From Roseovarius albus (GTDB taxonomy: Bacteria; Pseudomonadota; Alphaproteobacteria; Rhodobacterales; Rhodobacteraceae): a DNA stretch of 64,000 nt. Of the stretch, positions 35,031 to 43,903 are shown piece after piece. Location: assembly GCF_900172335.1 (NCBI RefSeq), contig NZ_FWFX01000006.1:124001-188000 (forward strand), given 5' to 3'. A model generated the notes under the pieces. It was not told the origin of the DNA. It made no database searches and saw only the letters and a list, made by a program, of their open reading frames with translations. How positions within the stretch are numbered: position 1 is the stretch's first letter; each line of letters starts with the position of its first letter. A program made the translations under genes and the position numbers.

Positions 35031-35057
35031 AAAGGCCGCTGACTGACAGCGGCCTTT
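35031..35057 (-). terminator. Rho-independent terminator of the PDH operon
   Basis: AAAGGCCGCTG and CAGCGGCCTTT form an 11-base stem with a five-base loop 22 bases downstream of pdhC; T residues follow on the minus strand. Confidence 0.9.
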
Positions 35058-35078
35058 CCTTTGATCCTGTTGTAGCGT

Positions 35079-36338
35079 TTAGGCCAGCATGACCATCGGG
35101 TTTTCGAGGTTGTCGACGATGGCTTGCAGCAGTTCCGCGCCCAAGGCGCCGTCGATCACACGGTGATCCACGGAGAGCGTGCAAGACATCACGGTCGCTA
35201 CGGTCAATTCACCATCATCACCAACGACGGGCTGCTTCTTGCCTGCACCCACGGCGAGGATTGCCCCGTGTGGTGGGTTGATGACCGCATCAAAGTTGTC
35301 GATACCAAACATGCCGAGGTTGGAGATGGCAAAGCTGCCGCCTTGATACTCGTGTGGCGCAAGTTTGCGATCACGAGCGCGCGCCGCGAGATCTTTCATC
35401 TCGGCTGAGAGAGCCGAGAGCGATTTCATCTCGGCATCTTTCAACACGGGCGTGAACAACCCACCCTCGATGGCAACTGCAACGGCGACATCAGAAGGTT
35501 TCAGCTTAAGCATGCGATCACCGGCCCATACCGCATTGGCGTTGGGCACGGATTGCAGCGCCAGTGCTGAAGCTTTGATGATGAAGTCATTAACGCTGAG
35601 TTTGACACCGCGACCTTCGAGTTGCTTGTTGAGCTGGCTGCGGAACTTGAGCAGGGCGTCCAGTTTGATGTCGCGCCGCAGATAGAAATGCGGGATCGAC
35701 TGTTTGGCCTCGGTCAAGCGTGCGGCAATGGTTTTGCGCATGCCGTCGAGAGAAACCTCTTCGTATTCGCGACCCTCGTACATGGCGACGACCTGAGACG
35801 TCGATGGGCCAGCGGAAACTGCAGCCGCGGCCGGAGCCGCTGAAGGTGTAGCCGGGGCTGAAGCCGCTGGTGCAGCAGTGGGCGCTGCGCCCGGTTGTGC
35901 TGCTTCAACGTCAGCTTTGACGATGCGCCCATGCGGGCCAGAGCCTGATAGCTGGTTGAGGTCCAGGCCCTTATGCGCCGCGATCCGACGCGCCAGAGGC
36001 GAGGCGAAGATGCGTGCGCCGTCGGCGGCGACCGGCGCAGGGGGGGCGGCCTCGGGTGCGGCTGCAGGTGTTGCACTGATATCATCAGCGCTTTCGCCGT
36101 CTTCCAGCAGAACAGCGATGACGGTGTTGACCTTCACGCCTTCGGAGCCTTCCGCGACCAGGATTTTGCCGATTGTGCCTTCATCAACGGCTTCGAATTC
36201 CATCGTGGCCTTGTCTGTTTCAATTTCGGCCAGCAAATCGCCAGAGCTGACAGTATCACCCTCGTTAACCAGCCATTTGGCCAATGTGCCCTCTTCCATG
36301 GTGGGGGACAGGGCGGGCATCAGAATTTCTGTGGGCAT
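35079..36338 (-). CDS. pdhC: Pyruvate dehydrogenase E2, dihydrolipoamide acetyltransferase
   Basis: 419 residues. An N-terminal lipoyl domain carries the lipoyl-lysine in [10 protein letters not shown] (about residue 43). An Ala/Pro linker, a peripheral subunit-binding domain ([33 protein letters not shown], motif GSGPHGRI) and a second Ala/Pro linker lead to the acetyltransferase core ending in [16 protein letters not shown] with the catalytic His and Asp. It transfers acetyl groups to CoA. Third gene of pdhA-pdhB-pdhC, 12 bases after pdhB. The E3 subunit is not in the window. Confidence 0.96.
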   Translation of the reverse strand: MPTEILMPALSPTMEEGTLAKWLVNEGDTVSSGDLLAEIETDKATMEFEAVDEGTIGKILVAEGSEGVKVNTVIAVLLEDGESADDISATPAAAPEAAPPAPVAADGARIFASPLARRIAAHKGLDLNQLSGSGPHGRIVKADVEAAQPGAAPTAAPAASAPATPSAAPAAAAVSAGPSTSQVVAMYEGREYEEVSLDGMRKTIAARLTEAKQSIPHFYLRRDIKLDALLKFRSQLNKQLEGRGVKLSVNDFIIKASALALQSVPNANAVWAGDRMLKLKPSDVAVAVAIEGGLFTPVLKDAEMKSLSALSAEMKDLAARARDRKLAPHEYQGGSFAISNLGMFGIDNFDAVINPPHGAILAVGAGKKQPVVGDDGELTVATVMSCTLSVDHRVIDGALGAELLQAIVDNLENPMVMLA

Positions 36339-36350
36339 CGCTCTTTCTCC

Positions 36351-37721
36351 TTACCGGTAGGTGACTTGTTTGACGGCATCGATAACTTCGACCGTGGATG
36401 TGAGCGCCATTTTTTCAAGGTTGGCTGCATAGGGCATCGGAACATCCTTGCCGGTACAGTTGATCACCGGGGCGTCGAGATAATCAAACGCGCGTTCCAT
36501 GATTGTGGCGCTCAAATGATTGCCGATGGAGGCGACAGGCCAGCCTTCTTCAACAGTGACGCAGCGGTTGGTTTTCATCACCGAGGCAATCACAGTGTCA
36601 TAGTCTATTGGGCGCAATGTGCGTAGATCGATGACTTCGGCGCTGATGCCGTCTTCGGCCAATTTCTCGGCGGCGTCGAGTGCGTATGTCATGCCAATGC
36701 CGAAGGTCACGATTGTGACGTCAGTGCCGGCGCGTGCAACGCGGGCCTTGCCCAGAGGGATAGTGAAATCGTCGATCTTGGGCACTTCAAAACTGCGACC
36801 ATAGAGGATTTCGTTTTCCAGAAACACCACCGGGTTGGGGTCGCGAATGGCCGATTTCAGCAGGCCCTTAGCGTCAGCCGCTGAATAGGGTTGAACAACC
36901 TTGAGGCCCGGCACCTGCGCGTACCATGCGGCATAGTCTTGGCTGTGTTGTGCGCCCACGCGCGCGGCGGCACCGTTGGGGCCGCGGAACACGATGGAAC
37001 ATCCCAACTGCCCACCGGACATGTAGTTGGTTTTACCGGCTGAGTTGATGATCTGGTCAATCGCTTGCATGGCGAAGTTCCAGGTCATGAATTCGACGAT
37101 GGGTTTCAACCCACCCCAAGCGGCGCCAACGCCGATCCCGGCAAAGCCGTGTTCGGTGATCGGCGTATCGATTACGCGTTTTGCGCCAAATTCATCAAGC
37201 AGGCCTTGGGTGATTTTGTATGCGCCTTGGTATTCGGCGACTTCTTCGCCCATGACAAAGACACTGTCGTCGCTGCGCATTTCCTCGGCCATGGCGGCGT
37301 TGAGCGCTTCGCGCACGGTCATGTTCTGCATTTCAGTGCCTTCAGGCCAGTCGGGGCTGGTGTCCGGGGCAGGGGCCGCAGGTGCGGCAGAGGCTGTTGC
37401 TGGGGCTGCTGCAGCGGGTGCCGGTGCATCTGCTGCGGGTGCTGCCGCCGGAGCACTGGCGATGTCGTCGGCGCTTTCGCCTTCTTCCAGCAGTACAGCG
37501 ATCGCAGTGTTGACTTTCACTCCTTCAGAGCCCTCGGCGATGAGGATCTTGCCAATCGTGCCTTCATCCACGGCCTCGAATTCCATCGTGGCCTTGTCAG
37601 TTTCAATTTCGGCGAGAATATCGCCGCTTTTCACTTCGTCGCCTTCTTTGACCAGCCATTTGGCCAATGTGCCCTCTTCCATGGTGGGCGACAGGGCGGG
37701 CATCAAAATTTCGGTTGCCAT
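36351..37721 (-). CDS. pdhB: Pyruvate dehydrogenase E1 component, beta subunit
   Basis: 456 residues from the ATG at 37721, which has AGGAG eight bases upstream. A lipoyl domain ([10 protein letters not shown]) and an Ala/Pro linker (about 85-130) precede the transketolase-like E1-beta body: [42 protein letters not shown], then [16 protein letters not shown] and a C-terminal [15 protein letters not shown] lipoyl domain on E1-beta is typical of alphaproteobacteria. Its lipoyl domain is nearly identical to that of the E2 next door, suggesting domain duplication or gene conversion. Confidence 0.96.
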   Translation of the reverse strand: MATEILMPALSPTMEEGTLAKWLVKEGDEVKSGDILAEIETDKATMEFEAVDEGTIGKILIAEGSEGVKVNTAIAVLLEEGESADDIASAPAAAPAADAPAPAAAAPATASAAPAAPAPDTSPDWPEGTEMQNMTVREALNAAMAEEMRSDDSVFVMGEEVAEYQGAYKITQGLLDEFGAKRVIDTPITEHGFAGIGVGAAWGGLKPIVEFMTWNFAMQAIDQIINSAGKTNYMSGGQLGCSIVFRGPNGAAARVGAQHSQDYAAWYAQVPGLKVVQPYSAADAKGLLKSAIRDPNPVVFLENEILYGRSFEVPKIDDFTIPLGKARVARAGTDVTIVTFGIGMTYALDAAEKLAEDGISAEVIDLRTLRPIDYDTVIASVMKTNRCVTVEEGWPVASIGNHLSATIMERAFDYLDAPVINCTGKDVPMPYAANLEKMALTSTVEVIDAVKQVTYR

Positions 37722-37753
37722 TTCTTGTTCTCCTGCAATCTCTGTCGGCCGGT

Positions 37754-38743
37754 TCAGGCGTAGATGTCTGTCCAAAGCTCTTCTGGAGCCGGTTCCGGGC
37801 TGATCTTGGCAAAGTCTGCCGAGGCGTTGACGATGGTCTTGATCTCTTTGTCGATCGCCTTGAGGTCATCCTCGGTCGCGTGTTTGCCATCTAGCAACAG
37901 ATCGCGAACATGTTCGATCGCGTCTTTTTCTTCACGCACTTTCTGAACCTCTTCACGCGTCCGGTATTTGGCGGGGTCAGACATCGAGTGACCGCGGTAG
38001 CGGTAGGTCTTGATTTCAAGAATATAAGGACCTTTGCCTGCGCGGCAGTGGGCTACAGCCTTTTCGCCGGCTTCTTTGACGGCCAGAACATCCATGCCAT
38101 CCACTGCCTCGCCAGGAATGCCAAAAGCTTGACCGCGAGTATAAATGTCGGGGGAAGAGGTGGAGCGTTTCTGCGAGGTGCCCATGGCGTATTGGTTGTT
38201 TTCAATCACGAAAATCACCGGCAGTTCCCATAGGGCGGCCATATTAAAGGTCTCGTAAACCTGACCTTGGTTGGCAGCACCATCCCCAAAATAGGTGAAG
38301 GTGACGTTGTCATTGCCTTTGTATTTGTCTGAGAAGGCCAGACCCGCACCCAAAGGTACGTTGGCGCCAACGATGCCGTGGCCGCCGTAGAAATGCTTTT
38401 CTCGGCTGAACATGTGCATCGAGCCACCTTTGCCGCGCGAATAGCCACCTTCGCGGCCCGTCAGTTCGGCCATGACGCCGTTAGCGTCCATGCCACAGGC
38501 CAGCATATGGCCGTGGTCGCGATAGGTTGTAATGCGTTTGTCGCCCTCTTTGGTCGAAGCCTCCAAGCCGACTACAACGGCCTCTTGTCCGATGTACAGG
38601 TGACAAAAGCCGCCGATCAGGCCCATTCCATAGAGTTGGCCTGCCTTTTCTTCGAATCGACGGATCAAGAGCATATCGCGATAGAACTGTGTCAGCTCCT
38701 CTGCGGAAGTATTTGATTTTTTGGATGATTTCCGGGTGGCCAT
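37754..38743 (-). CDS. pdhA: Pyruvate dehydrogenase E1 component, alpha subunit
   Basis: 329 residues. The thiamine-diphosphate motif is seen as [33 protein letters not shown] (motif GDG...NN). The regulatory-loop region is [18 protein letters not shown]. It decarboxylates pyruvate with pdhB. A basic, Ser/Lys-rich N-terminus ([16 protein letters not shown]) is common in this group. First gene of the operon; 32 bases to pdhB. Confidence 0.96.
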   Translation of the reverse strand: MATRKSSKKSNTSAEELTQFYRDMLLIRRFEEKAGQLYGMGLIGGFCHLYIGQEAVVVGLEASTKEGDKRITTYRDHGHMLACGMDANGVMAELTGREGGYSRGKGGSMHMFSREKHFYGGHGIVGANVPLGAGLAFSDKYKGNDNVTFTYFGDGAANQGQVYETFNMAALWELPVIFVIENNQYAMGTSQKRSTSSPDIYTRGQAFGIPGEAVDGMDVLAVKEAGEKAVAHCRAGKGPYILEIKTYRYRGHSMSDPAKYRTREEVQKVREEKDAIEHVRDLLLDGKHATEDDLKAIDKEIKTIVNASADFAKISPEPAPEELWTDIYA

Positions 38744-38868
38744 GCGTTCGGGTCTCCCAATTTTGATAAATAGTTTAGCCTTAAACTACTTAATATAACA
38801 TTTTGCCTGTAGTTGCGAGGGGGAAATGCCGCCGCGGCAGGTCAGTGTCGTTAAATTGAAGAGAGGGG

Positions 38869-39168
38869 TCAGCGAATGACGATCTCGTCCGCGCGTAGCA
38901 GGCCAAGCACATCACGGGCCTGTTGATCCAGAAGGTCCAAATCCAGATAGGAATCGGACAGGCGTTTGGTCAGATTTTCCATTGTGGCAATCTCAGTATC
39001 GAGCTGATCAAGTTGTGCCTGCAAGGCACGGCGTTCCGCATCAATTTCCGCACGGCGAAACACGCCATAATCGCCTTGCACGGCGGCAAAGGTGAAGTAG
39101 GCGCCGAGCCCAAAAGCAATCAGAAAGAATGTCAGTACGCCAAAGGCGGGCCGCTTGTAGAGTGCCAT
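38869..39168 (-). CDS. FtsB/DivIC-like septum formation initiator
   Basis: 99 residues. A short cytoplasmic start (MALYKRPAF), one membrane helix (GVLTFFLIAFGLGAYFTFAAV), and a periplasmic coiled coil (AEIDAERRALQAQLDQLDTEIATMENLTKRLSD) ending in LDLLDQQARDVLGLLRADEIVIR, the septum-initiator family signature. It is likely a divisome scaffold component. It lies 125 bases upstream of pdhA on the same strand; the same neighbourhood is common in alphaproteobacteria. Confidence 0.85.
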   Translation of the reverse strand: MALYKRPAFGVLTFFLIAFGLGAYFTFAAVQGDYGVFRRAEIDAERRALQAQLDQLDTEIATMENLTKRLSDSYLDLDLLDQQARDVLGLLRADEIVIR

Positions 39169-39299
39169 TATGTTTCTGCCTCAAAACCCGCCTCTGCGTG
39201 CGGTGTTCGTCCACAATGACACAGGTGATTCGCGATGTGAATCCCCCTTTTGCCGAAAAACGCATTGCGGGCTAATCTTTGTTAATAGGAGAGTCTTTC

Positions 39300-40916
39300 A
39301 TGTCACAGCTGCCGCCACGATCGGAACTGGGAACTCATGAGGTAGGAAATCAGCCGCCTGAGCTTGGGGATATAGGCCTCTGGACGTCTGATCCAGCGTT
39401 GCAATGTTATGCAGCGATGGCAGAGGCAGATCAGGTGCATTTGTCAAAACACGGCAAATCACTGGGTACCGCGGAGATCCGCGAGGTTGGACGGGCAGCC
39501 AACCAGCACACACCGGAACTGGTGCTGTTCGACGCGGCGGGGCGGCGGTTGGATGAGGTTAAATATCATCCGGCCTATCATCAGATGATGAAGCTGGGGT
39601 TGGAAGGCGGGTATTCAGGTATCGCCTGGGAAGGGCGTGCGAGTGGCCATGCCACTCATGCGGCGATGGTTTATCTGCACAGTCAGGTCGAGCCGGGCAG
39701 TTGCTGTCCGATGACGATGACTTACGCCGCAATCCCAGCCCTGCGCGCGGACCAGCGGCTCTATGATCAATGGGCACCAAAACTCTCATCATGGGCCTAT
39801 GATCGCTCCATCAAACATGTAGGTGGTAAGCACGCAGCCACTTTGGGCATGGCGATGACTGAAAAGCAGGGCGGCTCTGACGTGCGCCAATGTACAACGC
39901 AAGCGGTGCGAGACGGAGAGGCTTATCGTTTGCGTGGGCATAAGTGGTTTTGTTCTGCGCCGATGTCTGATGGGTTCCTGACACTGGCGCAGGCACCGGA
40001 GGGGCTGACATGCTTTTTGGTGCCGCGTTGGTTGGACGAGGAACGCAATTCGATTCAACTACAGCGACTTAAGGATAAGCTTGGCAATCGGTCAAATGCC
40101 TCGGCTGAGATTGAATATTCAAATGCCTTGGCCTATCGGCTTGGCGATGAAGGGGAAGGCATTCGCACAATCATTGAGATGGTGCATCATACCCGACTGG
40201 ACACGGCGTTGGCACCTGCAGGTTTGATGCGGGCAGCGCTGGTTCAGGCGAAACATTGGGCATCACATCGGAGTGTCTTTCAGAAACAGTTGATTGATCA
40301 GCCTCTGTTGCAGGCTGTTTTGGCCGATTTGACGCTTGAATGGGAAGGGGCACTGGCGCTCGGGCTCTACGTGGCCAGAACTTTTGATGGAGTGTCCAAG
40401 GAGGAGCATGCCTTGTCCCGGATCGCCGTGGCCTTGGCAAAATTCCTGAACAACAAGATCTGCCCCACGGTGGTGTATGAAGTGATGGAGGTGTTGGGTG
40501 GCATTGGATATGTCGAGGAGTCCGGATTGCCGCTTTTGTATCGCGAAGCGCCATTAAACTCGATCTGGGAAGGATCGGGGAACGTCATCTGTCTGGACAT
40601 TCTGCGAACCTTGCAGCGTACGCCATTGGCGGGTGAAATGCTAAAATCTGAGTTGTTGAAAGCAACAGGTGTGAACCGTACTTTTGACATAGCACTGACA
40701 AGGCATCAGGAGCGGTTTGATATCGTGCCAGAGGAGGTCGAGGCCCGGTGGTTTGTGGAAGATCTGGCGAGACTTCTAACAGCGTCTGTGTTGATCCGAC
40801 ATGCGCCACCGGAAGTATCAGATACGTACGTGTCTACGCGTTTGCCAGAAATTCGCAGACAGGTTTACGGTGCGATTCCGGCCGGGAATCACAAAGGTAT
40901 CTTGGCCAGGATTTGA
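39300..40916 (+). CDS. aidB: AidB-like acyl-CoA dehydrogenase
   Basis: 538 residues from the ATG at 39300, with TAGGAGAG six bases upstream. FAD-dependent acyl-CoA dehydrogenase fold. AidB-type signatures are MAMTEKQGGSDVRQCTT, YRLRGHKWFCSAPMSDGFLTLAQAPEG and YREAPLNSIWEGSGNVICLD; the length is that of E. coli AidB (541). AidB is linked to the response to alkylation damage and has weak isovaleryl-CoA dehydrogenase activity. No alkA or ada gene is adjacent in this window. A hairpin follows the stop. Confidence 0.87.
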   Translation: MSQLPPRSELGTHEVGNQPPELGDIGLWTSDPALQCYAAMAEADQVHLSKHGKSLGTAEIREVGRAANQHTPELVLFDAAGRRLDEVKYHPAYHQMMKLGLEGGYSGIAWEGRASGHATHAAMVYLHSQVEPGSCCPMTMTYAAIPALRADQRLYDQWAPKLSSWAYDRSIKHVGGKHAATLGMAMTEKQGGSDVRQCTTQAVRDGEAYRLRGHKWFCSAPMSDGFLTLAQAPEGLTCFLVPRWLDEERNSIQLQRLKDKLGNRSNASAEIEYSNALAYRLGDEGEGIRTIIEMVHHTRLDTALAPAGLMRAALVQAKHWASHRSVFQKQLIDQPLLQAVLADLTLEWEGALALGLYVARTFDGVSKEEHALSRIAVALAKFLNNKICPTVVYEVMEVLGGIGYVEESGLPLLYREAPLNSIWEGSGNVICLDILRTLQRTPLAGEMLKSELLKATGVNRTFDIALTRHQERFDIVPEEVEARWFVEDLARLLTASVLIRHAPPEVSDTYVSTRLPEIRRQVYGAIPAGNHKGILARI

Positions 40917-40934
40917 AACAAGGCTAAATAGAAA

Positions 40935-40954
40935 CGGCGCCACAATGGGCGCCG
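40935..40954. terminator. Hairpin between convergent aidB and mttB-like genes
   Basis: CGGCGCC, six-base loop, GGCGCCG, 18 bases after aidB and 21 bases from the end of the convergent mttB-like gene. T-rich sequence follows loosely on both strands. Confidence 0.55.
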
Positions 40955-40975
40955 AATCCATTTATTAACAGGTGT

Positions 40976-42514
40976 TTACGCGGGAAGGTAAATGTTGAAT
41001 TTTTCGCGAATTTGTGCATCCAGCATTGGATCAAACCGTGCCGCTGAACGGGTGGCAAGAATTTCTTCTTTGCGCGCGATTGCCTTCTCAATCAGGTCTG
41101 GCTTGCCTATCTCCGCCCACTCCTTGGGGGATGTTCGGTCACCAAGTGTGGGGTACACATAGTCCACCTGCATGCGGGCAAGGGTCTGGTCTGTGCCCAG
41201 ATAGTGGCCGGGTCCACCGATGCAGACTTCACGGATTTGATCCAATGCCAAGGTTTCGTCGTTCACTTCGATACCACGGATGCAGCGCATGGCATGGCCA
41301 ATCAGATCATCACCAAGGATGAGGGATTCATGGCAGAAGCCAAGCAAAGACGCATGCATGCCAGCAGCCTCATACACCATGTTCAGACCTGACAGACCCG
41401 CCATAACGTTCGAACACATCATCTCGTATCCGGCTTGCATGTCCGGCAGCTTGGCATCAGAGATACCACCAACAGCGCCGCCGGGCAGGCCGTAGAATTG
41501 ATGCATTTGTGCGCAAGCGGAGCTAAGCAAGGCTTGTTCGGCCGATGCCCCGGTCATGGCACCGGTGCGCAGGTCAAGACCAAAGGGCCAAGTTCCAAAG
41601 ATCGCAGGGTGGCCCGGCGAAACAGCATTGACATAGACCAGACCGCCCAGCACCTCCGCCGTCGCCTGAACAACAGCACCAGCGATCGTGGATGGTGTTG
41701 TAGCACCAGCCATACCCGCCGATAGCAAGAGCACCGGCATTCCGCCACGAATGCACTCTTCCATCACTTCGCAGGATTCAGTTGCGAACTTCATCGGCGG
41801 AACAACGAAGCAATTCGAGTTCGCGACAAAGGGACGTTCGCGCCACTTATCTTCACCACCAGCGATCATGTGCAACATTTCCAGCGCACTTTTGACGTAG
41901 CTGGGATCGGTGAACGATGTGCCGATGTGCTTAGTAGTGCCTGACACGCTTCCGTAGATCGTGTTGAGGTCCATTTCTAGGTTATCTTCGATATCTCGGC
42001 ACACCACTGGGCGCTGAACGAAATGAATGTTGTCTAGAACATCAGAGATTCTGCAGGCGTCGTGCAGGTCTTGTAAAGTGCTGTGGTGGTATTCTTTGCC
42101 TTCGATATCAACCATGCTCACGGCAGCACCGGCTGTCCCATAGTGAACACGCGTACCAGAGAGGTCCAGATCATTTTTGCCATCCCGGCTATACAGAGTG
42201 ATCTGCTTGTTTGATTTCGCGATCGCATCTTCGACAACAGCGCGAGGAAAGCGAATACGCCCATCGTCTCCCAAGATTGCGCCAGCATCAGTCAGATATT
42301 TGACACCACTTTCTGGGGCATCGGCAAGACCGATGGTTTCCAGAGCTTCAAGTGCAGCATTGTGAATTTTTTCGATTTGGTCCTGAGTGAGCGCTTTGTA
42401 TCGACCACCTTCCAAACCGGGGCGAATAGGGCGCATTTCATCTGAAAGAGGTGCCGCACGGCTAGCACGACGGGCGGAGCGACCGCCAGAGCGGCGGGAA
42501 GAAGATGCATTCAT
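40976..42514 (-). CDS. Trimethylamine methyltransferase (MttB) family protein, pyrrolysine-free
   Basis: 512 residues. MttB superfamily: VKYLTDAGAILGDDGRIRFPRAVVEDAI, LHDACRISDVLDNIHFVQRPV, KHIGTSFTDPSYVKSALEML and GLPGGAVGGISDAKLPDMQAGYEMMCSNVMAGLSGLNMVYEAAGM. The reading frame has no in-frame amber codon, so it does not encode pyrrolysine and belongs with the non-Pyl homologues such as glycine betaine methyltransferase MtgB. These move a methyl group from a quaternary amine to a corrinoid protein. No corrinoid-protein gene is adjacent here, so substrate and partner are unknown. The Arg/Ser/Ala-rich N-terminus (SSSRRSGGRSARRASRAA) is usual for the marine homologues. Confidence 0.9.
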   Translation of the reverse strand: MNASSSRRSGGRSARRASRAAPLSDEMRPIRPGLEGGRYKALTQDQIEKIHNAALEALETIGLADAPESGVKYLTDAGAILGDDGRIRFPRAVVEDAIAKSNKQITLYSRDGKNDLDLSGTRVHYGTAGAAVSMVDIEGKEYHHSTLQDLHDACRISDVLDNIHFVQRPVVCRDIEDNLEMDLNTIYGSVSGTTKHIGTSFTDPSYVKSALEMLHMIAGGEDKWRERPFVANSNCFVVPPMKFATESCEVMEECIRGGMPVLLLSAGMAGATTPSTIAGAVVQATAEVLGGLVYVNAVSPGHPAIFGTWPFGLDLRTGAMTGASAEQALLSSACAQMHQFYGLPGGAVGGISDAKLPDMQAGYEMMCSNVMAGLSGLNMVYEAAGMHASLLGFCHESLILGDDLIGHAMRCIRGIEVNDETLALDQIREVCIGGPGHYLGTDQTLARMQVDYVYPTLGDRTSPKEWAEIGKPDLIEKAIARKEEILATRSAARFDPMLDAQIREKFNIYLPA

Positions 42515-42561
42515 GATTTGGTATCCTAGAAAAGAGTAATTTTGATTTGATACTTATTGGC

Positions 42562-42651
42562 TCAAACCAAAGACGGTCTTCCACGCGCAGCACGCCCACG
42601 GGTCGCGCCGATCGTATAGATCACCAATGCAATCTTGCATTTTGGTTTCAT
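42562..42651 (-). CDS. Possible 29-residue ORF upstream of the mttB-like gene
   Basis: An ATG at 42651 with GGGAG nine bases upstream opens a 29-codon frame ending in TGA at 42562, 48 bases before the mttB-like start. The product begins MKPKCKIALVIYTIGA and ends in an Arg/Gly-rich RGRAARGRPSLV. No family is known. It could be a leader ORF, a small protein, or chance; the plausible ribosome site and the position in an otherwise empty leader are the only support. Confidence 0.35.
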   Translation of the reverse strand: MKPKCKIALVIYTIGATRGRAARGRPSLV

Positions 42652-42805
42652 TGTCAGTTTCTCCCTACGTGATGAGAGGGAATGCACCATCTAGCACAAC
42701 CGATCTATTCAAATAACGACGTTTGTCGCAAACAGGCAATGAAAAAGTGATATTTATTTTCATTTCAACTTGCCATGACTGATTAAATTGCGCGGTTTCT
42801 CGCGC

Positions 42806-43276
42806 CTAATCGAGCTCGACAGGATCGCCCATCAGATAGCGCGGACCCTTGCCACGCTTTGCGGCACGGTCGCGTGGATTATACAAAGCGCAGCTTTGAA
42901 GCGACAAGCAACCGCAACCAATGCAACCATCTAGGCGCGCGCGCAGGGACTGCATCTGTTCGATCCTTTCATCCAGAATGCAGCCGAATTTTTTAGAGAT
43001 TCGGTTCCAATCCCCTTTATTCGGAGTGCGGTGATCGGGCAGGGTGGCAAGCGCCGCTCGGATCTCGGCGATAGAGAAGCCAAGGCCCTGTGAAATCATT
43101 ACAAAGGACAGCCGCCTGATATCCGCCCGGGCGTAGCGGCGGTGGCCAGAGACATTGCGGTCTGGGGTGACCAATCCTTCATCTTCGTAATAGCGAATGG
43201 CGGACGTGGGCAGGCCCGTGCGCTCGGATACAAAGCCGATGCTTAACCCGCGATTGGCTAACCTGTTGGTTGGCAT
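42806..43276 (-). CDS. soxR: Redox-sensitive regulator SoxR
   Basis: 156 residues from the ATG at 43276 (MPTNRLANRG); the frame is open further to 43330 but that part is AT-rich and unconserved. A MerR-type helix-turn-helix (LSIGFVSERTGLPTSAIRYYEDEGLV) is followed by a dimerisation helix and the [2Fe-2S] cluster motif with Cys118, Cys121, Cys123 and Cys129 (CIGCGCLSLQSCALYNP), which identifies SoxR. In non-enteric bacteria SoxR responds to redox-cycling compounds and controls a few exporters or modifying enzymes directly, without SoxS. A SoxR-type promoter lies in the gap to the divergent VOC gene. Confidence 0.95.
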   Translation of the reverse strand: MPTNRLANRGLSIGFVSERTGLPTSAIRYYEDEGLVTPDRNVSGHRRYARADIRRLSFVMISQGLGFSIAEIRAALATLPDHRTPNKGDWNRISKKFGCILDERIEQMQSLRARLDGCIGCGCLSLQSCALYNPRDRAAKRGKGPRYLMGDPVELD

Positions 43277-43290
43277 GAAAATTATCCATA

Positions 43291-43321
43291 TTGATTTAAG
43301 GTATACTTGAGAAATTACAAT
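43291..43321 (+). promoter_or_regulatory. SoxR-type promoter with 19-bp spacer
   Basis: TTGATT (43291-43296) and TACAAT (43316-43321) are separated by exactly 19 bases, the overlong spacer that MerR-family activators act on. Centred in the spacer is TTTAAGGTATACTTGAG (43295-43311), which resembles the dyad SoxR box. It directs transcription to the VOC gene 36 bases further on. It lies just upstream of soxR on the other strand, so autoregulation is also likely. Confidence 0.75.
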
Positions 43322-43356
43322 GAAACTCAAGAGGAATCAAATTGAAAGGAATTGGG

Positions 43357-43740
43357 ATGAAACTCGAGCATCTGAATGTCACAGTCACAGCCCCGCAGGA
43401 AATCGCGGCAATCTTATGCGATCTGTTTGACTGGCATGTCCGCTGGGAAGGGACGGCCAAAGACAACGGTTACACCGTTCATGTTGGAGATGAGGATAGT
43501 TATCTGGCGCTTTACAAACCGGGTAAGCCCCTAACCCCAATGGGCAATACTTACGAACAGATTGCGGGCCTGAATCACGTCGGCGTTGTGGTGGATGATA
43601 TTAAGGTTGTCGAGCGCAAGGTTGAAGCCGCTGGATATACCCCGCACAGCCACGGCGATTATGAACCTGGGCTGAGGTTCTACTTTGATGGCCCGGACGG
43701 TATCGAATTCGAAGTGGTGAGTTACAACCAAGCTGCTTGA
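43357..43740 (+). CDS. VOC-family (glyoxalase/bleomycin-resistance-like) protein
   Basis: 127 residues from the ATG at 43357, with AGGA six bases upstream. Two beta-alpha-beta-beta-beta modules are visible: MKLEHLNVTVTAPQEIAAILCDLFDWHVRWEG with the first metal-ligand His, and LNHVGVVVDDIKVVERKVEAAGY ending in GIEFEVVSY with His and Glu ligands. Such proteins are metal-dependent lyases, dioxygenases, or binders of toxic compounds. Divergent soxR and the SoxR-type promoter make it the probable SoxR target, which suggests a role in handling redox-active or electrophilic compounds. Confidence 0.87.
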   Translation: MKLEHLNVTVTAPQEIAAILCDLFDWHVRWEGTAKDNGYTVHVGDEDSYLALYKPGKPLTPMGNTYEQIAGLNHVGVVVDDIKVVERKVEAAGYTPHSHGDYEPGLRFYFDGPDGIEFEVVSYNQAA

Positions 43741-43772
43741 CCACAGTGGGGCGGCCCCCTATGGTCGCCCCT

Positions 43773-43817
43773 ATGAAGACTGCAACCATCATTATCTGCT
43801 GCATTATTACCTGCTGA
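43773..43817 (+). CDS. Candidate cysteine-rich leader peptide of cysS
   Basis: ATG at 43773 to TGA at 43815-43817 encodes MKTATIIICCIITC, 14 residues with three cysteines, two in tandem. An in-frame ATG at 43761 would add MVAP. It lies in the 163-base leader between the VOC gene and cysS. Downstream, GCGGG (43827-43831) can pair with CCCGC (43869-43873), which can instead pair with GCGGG (43875-43879), giving mutually exclusive hairpins before the cysS ribosome site. That layout would suit ribosome-stalling control by charged tRNA-Cys. There is no clear Shine-Dalgarno, so translation might be leaderless or absent. Confidence 0.45.
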   Translation: MKTATIIICCIITC

Positions 43818-43903
43818 GAGCACTCTGCGGGTCGTCTTCTATTCCATCCTTGAAGGTAAGTTGATAAGCCCGCTGCGGGAACACTGCGCGCCACGAGGGA
43901 CTT

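Noticed and set aside
40976-42514. Pyrrolysine-containing MttB
   Set aside because: There is no in-frame amber codon, so this is a non-pyrrolysine family member.
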